Shown here one piece after another: positions 12,936 through 15,151 of a DNA stretch of 15,151 bases. Numbering within the stretch: position 1 is the first letter of the stretch; each line of letters starts with the position of its first letter. This DNA comes from WJMT01 sp041686095 (GTDB taxonomy: Bacteria; Acidobacteriota; Aminicenantia; Aminicenantales; Aminicenantaceae), in assembly GCA_041686095.1 (NCBI GenBank), contig JAWLEN010000060.1, positions 1-15,151 of the forward strand, read 5' to 3'. A program made the position numbers and the translations under genes. The notes under the pieces are model-generated. The model was not told the DNA's origin and did not search any database. It saw only the letters and a program-made list of their open reading frames with translations.

Positions 12936-15026
12936 TTGAAGAGAAGAGATCCAATAGAGAAAGTCAGAAATATTGGGATCATGGCCCATATCGATGCGGG
13001 GAAGACTACCACTACAGAGCGCATCCTGTTTTATACCGGCATTACCCATAAGATGGGAGAGGTTGATGAAGGAACAGCCGTCATGGACTGGATGGCTCAG
13101 GAGCAGGAGCGCGGGATAACAATTACCTCTGCGGCAACCGCCTGCAGATGGAGAAATTGTAAAATTAATATTATTGATACTCCTGGCCACGTTGATTTCA
13201 CAGTAGAGGTTGAGCGGTCTCTAAGAGTACTGGATGGAGCTATCATCATTCTTTGTGGAGTAGGTGGAGTGGAAGCTCAGTCAGAAACAGTATGGAGGCA
13301 GGGGGATCGTTATAAAATTCCCAGGATAGTCTATATAAATAAAATGGATAGAGTTGGAGTAAACCCTGAAAGAGCGATCGAGCAGATGAAAGAAAGATTC
13401 AACATAGAAACTCTGGAAGTTCAGATGACTGTAGGCAGAGAAGAGGATTTTCAGGGAGTTATTGATTTAATCAATATGAAAGAGATTAATTACGGCGATG
13501 ACCTTCTCGGCGTAAAATATAAAGTGAGAGAGATTCCACAGGAATATAAAGAAGAAGCAGAGAAGAAAAGGATGGATATGCTTGAGAAATTAAGCGATAT
13601 AGATGATTCTATCATGGAGAAATATCTAGAAGGACGAGATGTTTCTCCATCTGAAATTGTCAAAGCCATAAGAAAAGGAACTCTATCTCTTGAGATCATT
13701 CCTGTTCTCTTTGGTTCTTCATTTAAAAACAAGGGAGTGCATCCTATATTAGATGCGGTGGTCGATTATCTGCCTTCTCCTGCGGATGTTCCCCCAGTAA
13801 CGGGTTATCATCCAAAAACTAAAGCTGTAGAGCAGAGAAAACCTTTAGATGATGAACCTTTTTCTGCTTTTGTTTTTAAAGTCATGAATGATCCTTATGC
13901 AGGGATGCTGGCATTTTTCCGTGTGTATTCCGGGAAGACTAAAGTGGGAACATCTATTTATAATTGTACTAGAGAGGAAGAAGAGAGGGTCAACCGCTTG
14001 TTAGAGATGCATTCCAATAAAAGGAAAGATATTAAAGAGGTCTTTACAGGAGACATTGCTGCTTTGACTTCCACAAAAGCAATCTCAACAGGAGACACAT
14101 TAAGTGTCAGAAACAGGCCTATTTTATTCTCTTCTATAGAGTTTCCTGAGCCAGTTGTTTCCGCTTTTATTGAACCAAAATCCCAGAGCGAGCATCTAAA
14201 ATTAAGCGAATCTTTAAATAAGCTAGCTAAAGAAGATCCCACTTTTAAGATAAAAAAAGATCCCATGACAGGACAGACATTAGTGTATGGAATGGGAGAG
14301 CTGCACCTTGAGATTCTAATGGAACGCATGGCAAGAGAATTCGGAGTGAGAGCCAATCTAGGGAATCCTCAGGTAGCCTATAAAGAAACCATTACCCAGG
14401 AAGCAGAGGGAGAAGGAAAATACATCAGACAAAGCGGGGGAAGAGGACAGTATGGTCACTGTAAATTAAGAATAGAGCCTTCTGAGGAAGGGAAGGATTT
14501 TGAGTTTGCAAATGAAACTAAAGGAGGATTGATTCCCAAAGAATTTATCCCTCCTATTGAAGATGGAATAAAAGAAGCTATGGAGGCTGGAGTCCTGGCT
14601 GGTTTTTCTATGGCTAATATCAAGGCTGCTTTAATTGATGGATCATTTCATCAGGAAGATTCGACTTTCATCGCTTTTAAGATAGCCGGATCCTTGGCTT
14701 TTAAAGAAGCGGCAAAAAAGGCAAAGCCCACCCTGCTAGAGCCAATAATGAGCCTTGAAGTTCTCACCCCTGAGGAATATTTAGGAGATGTGGTGGGTGA
14801 CCTTAATTCAAGGAGAGCTAAAATTGCGAGCATGGATTCCAGTGGAGGAACTCAGACCGTGCGAGCCTTTGTCCCTATGTCAGAAATGTTTGGTTATGCC
14901 ACTGAGCTCCGGACTATGACTCAGGGCAGAGGGCTGTTCACTATGGAGTTTTCTGAATACAAACCCACAGTTCCTTCAGTTATGGAAAAAATTGTGGCAA
15001 GAGTAGAAGGAAAGATATCTTATTAG
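12936..15026 (+). CDS. fusA: Elongation factor EF-G
   Basis: EF-G is the GTPase that drives translocation and, with RRF, ribosome recycling. The 696-residue product has all G motifs: AHIDAGKT (17-24), RGITI (59-63), DTPGH (81-85) and NKMD (135-138). Domain II follows (FVFKVMNDPYAGMLAFFRVY), then domain III (GMGELHLEIL), domain IV with SGGRGQYGH, and domain V (EPIMSLEVLTPEEYLGDVVG). The second domain IV tip loop reads SFHQEDSTF rather than the common YHDVDSSE type, with the histidine kept (His572). The start is TTG 12936, supported by GGAG at 12925-12928 and by the family N-terminus. Position between rpsG and tuf marks it as the main translocase rather than a paralogue. Confidence 0.97.
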   Translation: MKRRDPIEKVRNIGIMAHIDAGKTTTTERILFYTGITHKMGEVDEGTAVMDWMAQEQERGITITSAATACRWRNCKINIIDTPGHVDFTVEVERSLRVLDGAIIILCGVGGVEAQSETVWRQGDRYKIPRIVYINKMDRVGVNPERAIEQMKERFNIETLEVQMTVGREEDFQGVIDLINMKEINYGDDLLGVKYKVREIPQEYKEEAEKKRMDMLEKLSDIDDSIMEKYLEGRDVSPSEIVKAIRKGTLSLEIIPVLFGSSFKNKGVHPILDAVVDYLPSPADVPPVTGYHPKTKAVEQRKPLDDEPFSAFVFKVMNDPYAGMLAFFRVYSGKTKVGTSIYNCTREEEERVNRLLEMHSNKRKDIKEVFTGDIAALTSTKAISTGDTLSVRNRPILFSSIEFPEPVVSAFIEPKSQSEHLKLSESLNKLAKEDPTFKIKKDPMTGQTLVYGMGELHLEILMERMAREFGVRANLGNPQVAYKETITQEAEGEGKYIRQSGGRGQYGHCKLRIEPSEEGKDFEFANETKGGLIPKEFIPPIEDGIKEAMEAGVLAGFSMANIKAALIDGSFHQEDSTFIAFKIAGSLAFKEAAKKAKPTLLEPIMSLEVLTPEEYLGDVVGDLNSRRAKIASMDSSGGTQTVRAFVPMSEMFGYATELRTMTQGRGLFTMEFSEYKPTVPSVMEKIVARVEGKISY

Positions 15027-15059
15027 TCTATAAAATGAATTTTAATAACAAGGAAGACT

Positions 15060-15065
15060 AGGAGG
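15060..15065 (+). promoter_or_regulatory. Ribosome binding site of the second tuf gene
   Basis: A full AGGAGG lies seven bases before the tuf ATG at 15073. It is a consensus site, in keeping with very high EF-Tu synthesis, and contrasts with the TTG starts of rpsL and fusA in the same operon. Confidence 0.8.
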
Positions 15066-15072
15066 TAAATCA

Positions 15073-15151
15073 ATGGCGAAGGCAAAGTTTGAGAGGAAGA
15101 AGCCGCATTTAAACATAGGGACGATAGGGCACGTAGACCACGGCAAGACCA
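15073..15151 (+). CDS. tuf: Elongation factor EF-Tu, N-terminal start (partial, cut by window end)
   Basis: The ATG at 15073 opens a frame of 26 complete codons reading MAKAKFERKKPHLNIGTIGH and then VDHGKT, the N-terminus and G1 (P-loop) motif of EF-Tu. The frame is open at the window end. It follows fusA by 46 bases, the classic fusA-tuf arrangement of the str operon. Codon use (AAG for Lys, CAC, GAC, GGC) looks more biased than in neighbouring genes, as expected for EF-Tu. This is a different gene from the tuf fragment at 1-93, and the two parts do not overlap, so they cannot be compared. Confidence 0.97.
   Translation, partial: MAKAKFERKKPHLNIGTIGHVDHGKT

Noticed and set aside
12923..13060. 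ATG at 12923 opening a frame that overlaps the fusA start
   Set aside because: It reads MEFKFEEKRSNRESQKYW and soon stops, resembles nothing, and its initiation region is shared with the better supported fusA TTG start and GGAG site.
12936..15026. fusA as an EF-G paralogue (EF-G2 type)
   Set aside because: Its place in rpsL-rpsG-fusA-tuf and the intact motifs fit the main EF-G; the altered tip loop alone is not enough to call it a paralogue.

Overview
The window is a core transcription and translation locus of a bacterium, with all genes on the + strand. The order is tuf (3' end) - rpmG - tRNA-Trp - secE - nusG - rplK - rplA - rplJ - rplL - rpoB - rpoC - rpsL - rpsG - fusA - tuf (5' end). 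There are no mobile elements, CRISPR arrays or accessory genes. I do not see an undescribed multi-gene system. What is unusual lies inside and between conserved genes.

Organism: the DNA is AT-leaning by eye, with much AGA/AGG (Arg) and ATA (Ile) even in ribosomal protein genes. Beta' carries the large insertion in its trigger loop, and beta carries a long lysine-rich insertion before its GDELSPGV motif. Both are typical of Gram-negative-type lineages and absent from Firmicutes and Actinobacteria. Beta also carries an N-terminal cysteine-rich insertion that I recall, without being able to check, from Acidobacteriota-type sequences. My best guess is Acidobacteriota or a neighbour such as Aminicenantes, at low confidence.

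Layout: positions 1-93 hold the end of one EF-Tu gene. Positions 128-695 hold L33, tRNA-Trp and SecE, with no terminator, so the tRNA is probably cut from a polycistronic transcript. Positions 716-3402 hold nusG and four L-protein genes, packed with gaps of 14 bases or less or overlapping. A 51-base gap containing a perfect AT hairpin with a GCAA loop separates rplL from rpoB. rpoB and rpoC overlap by one base. A 128-base gap after rpoC holds the only convincing promoter of the window (TTGACA-17-TATCAT), which starts the str operon rpsL-rpsG-fusA-tuf.

The genes supply RNA polymerase beta and beta', its elongation factor NusG, the L11/L1/L10/L12 stalk proteins that recruit translation factors, the factors EF-G and EF-Tu, decoding-centre proteins S12 and S7, and SecE for protein export. 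Main points for a second look: a two-ribbon zinc-like insertion in beta whose first half copies the cysteine spacing of the beta' zinc domain; a 35-residue lysine/threonine-rich extension on L7/L12 with an internal TTG at the usual start; the rplL-rpoB hairpin; TTG starts on rpsL and fusA; and two tuf copies bracketing the whole cluster.
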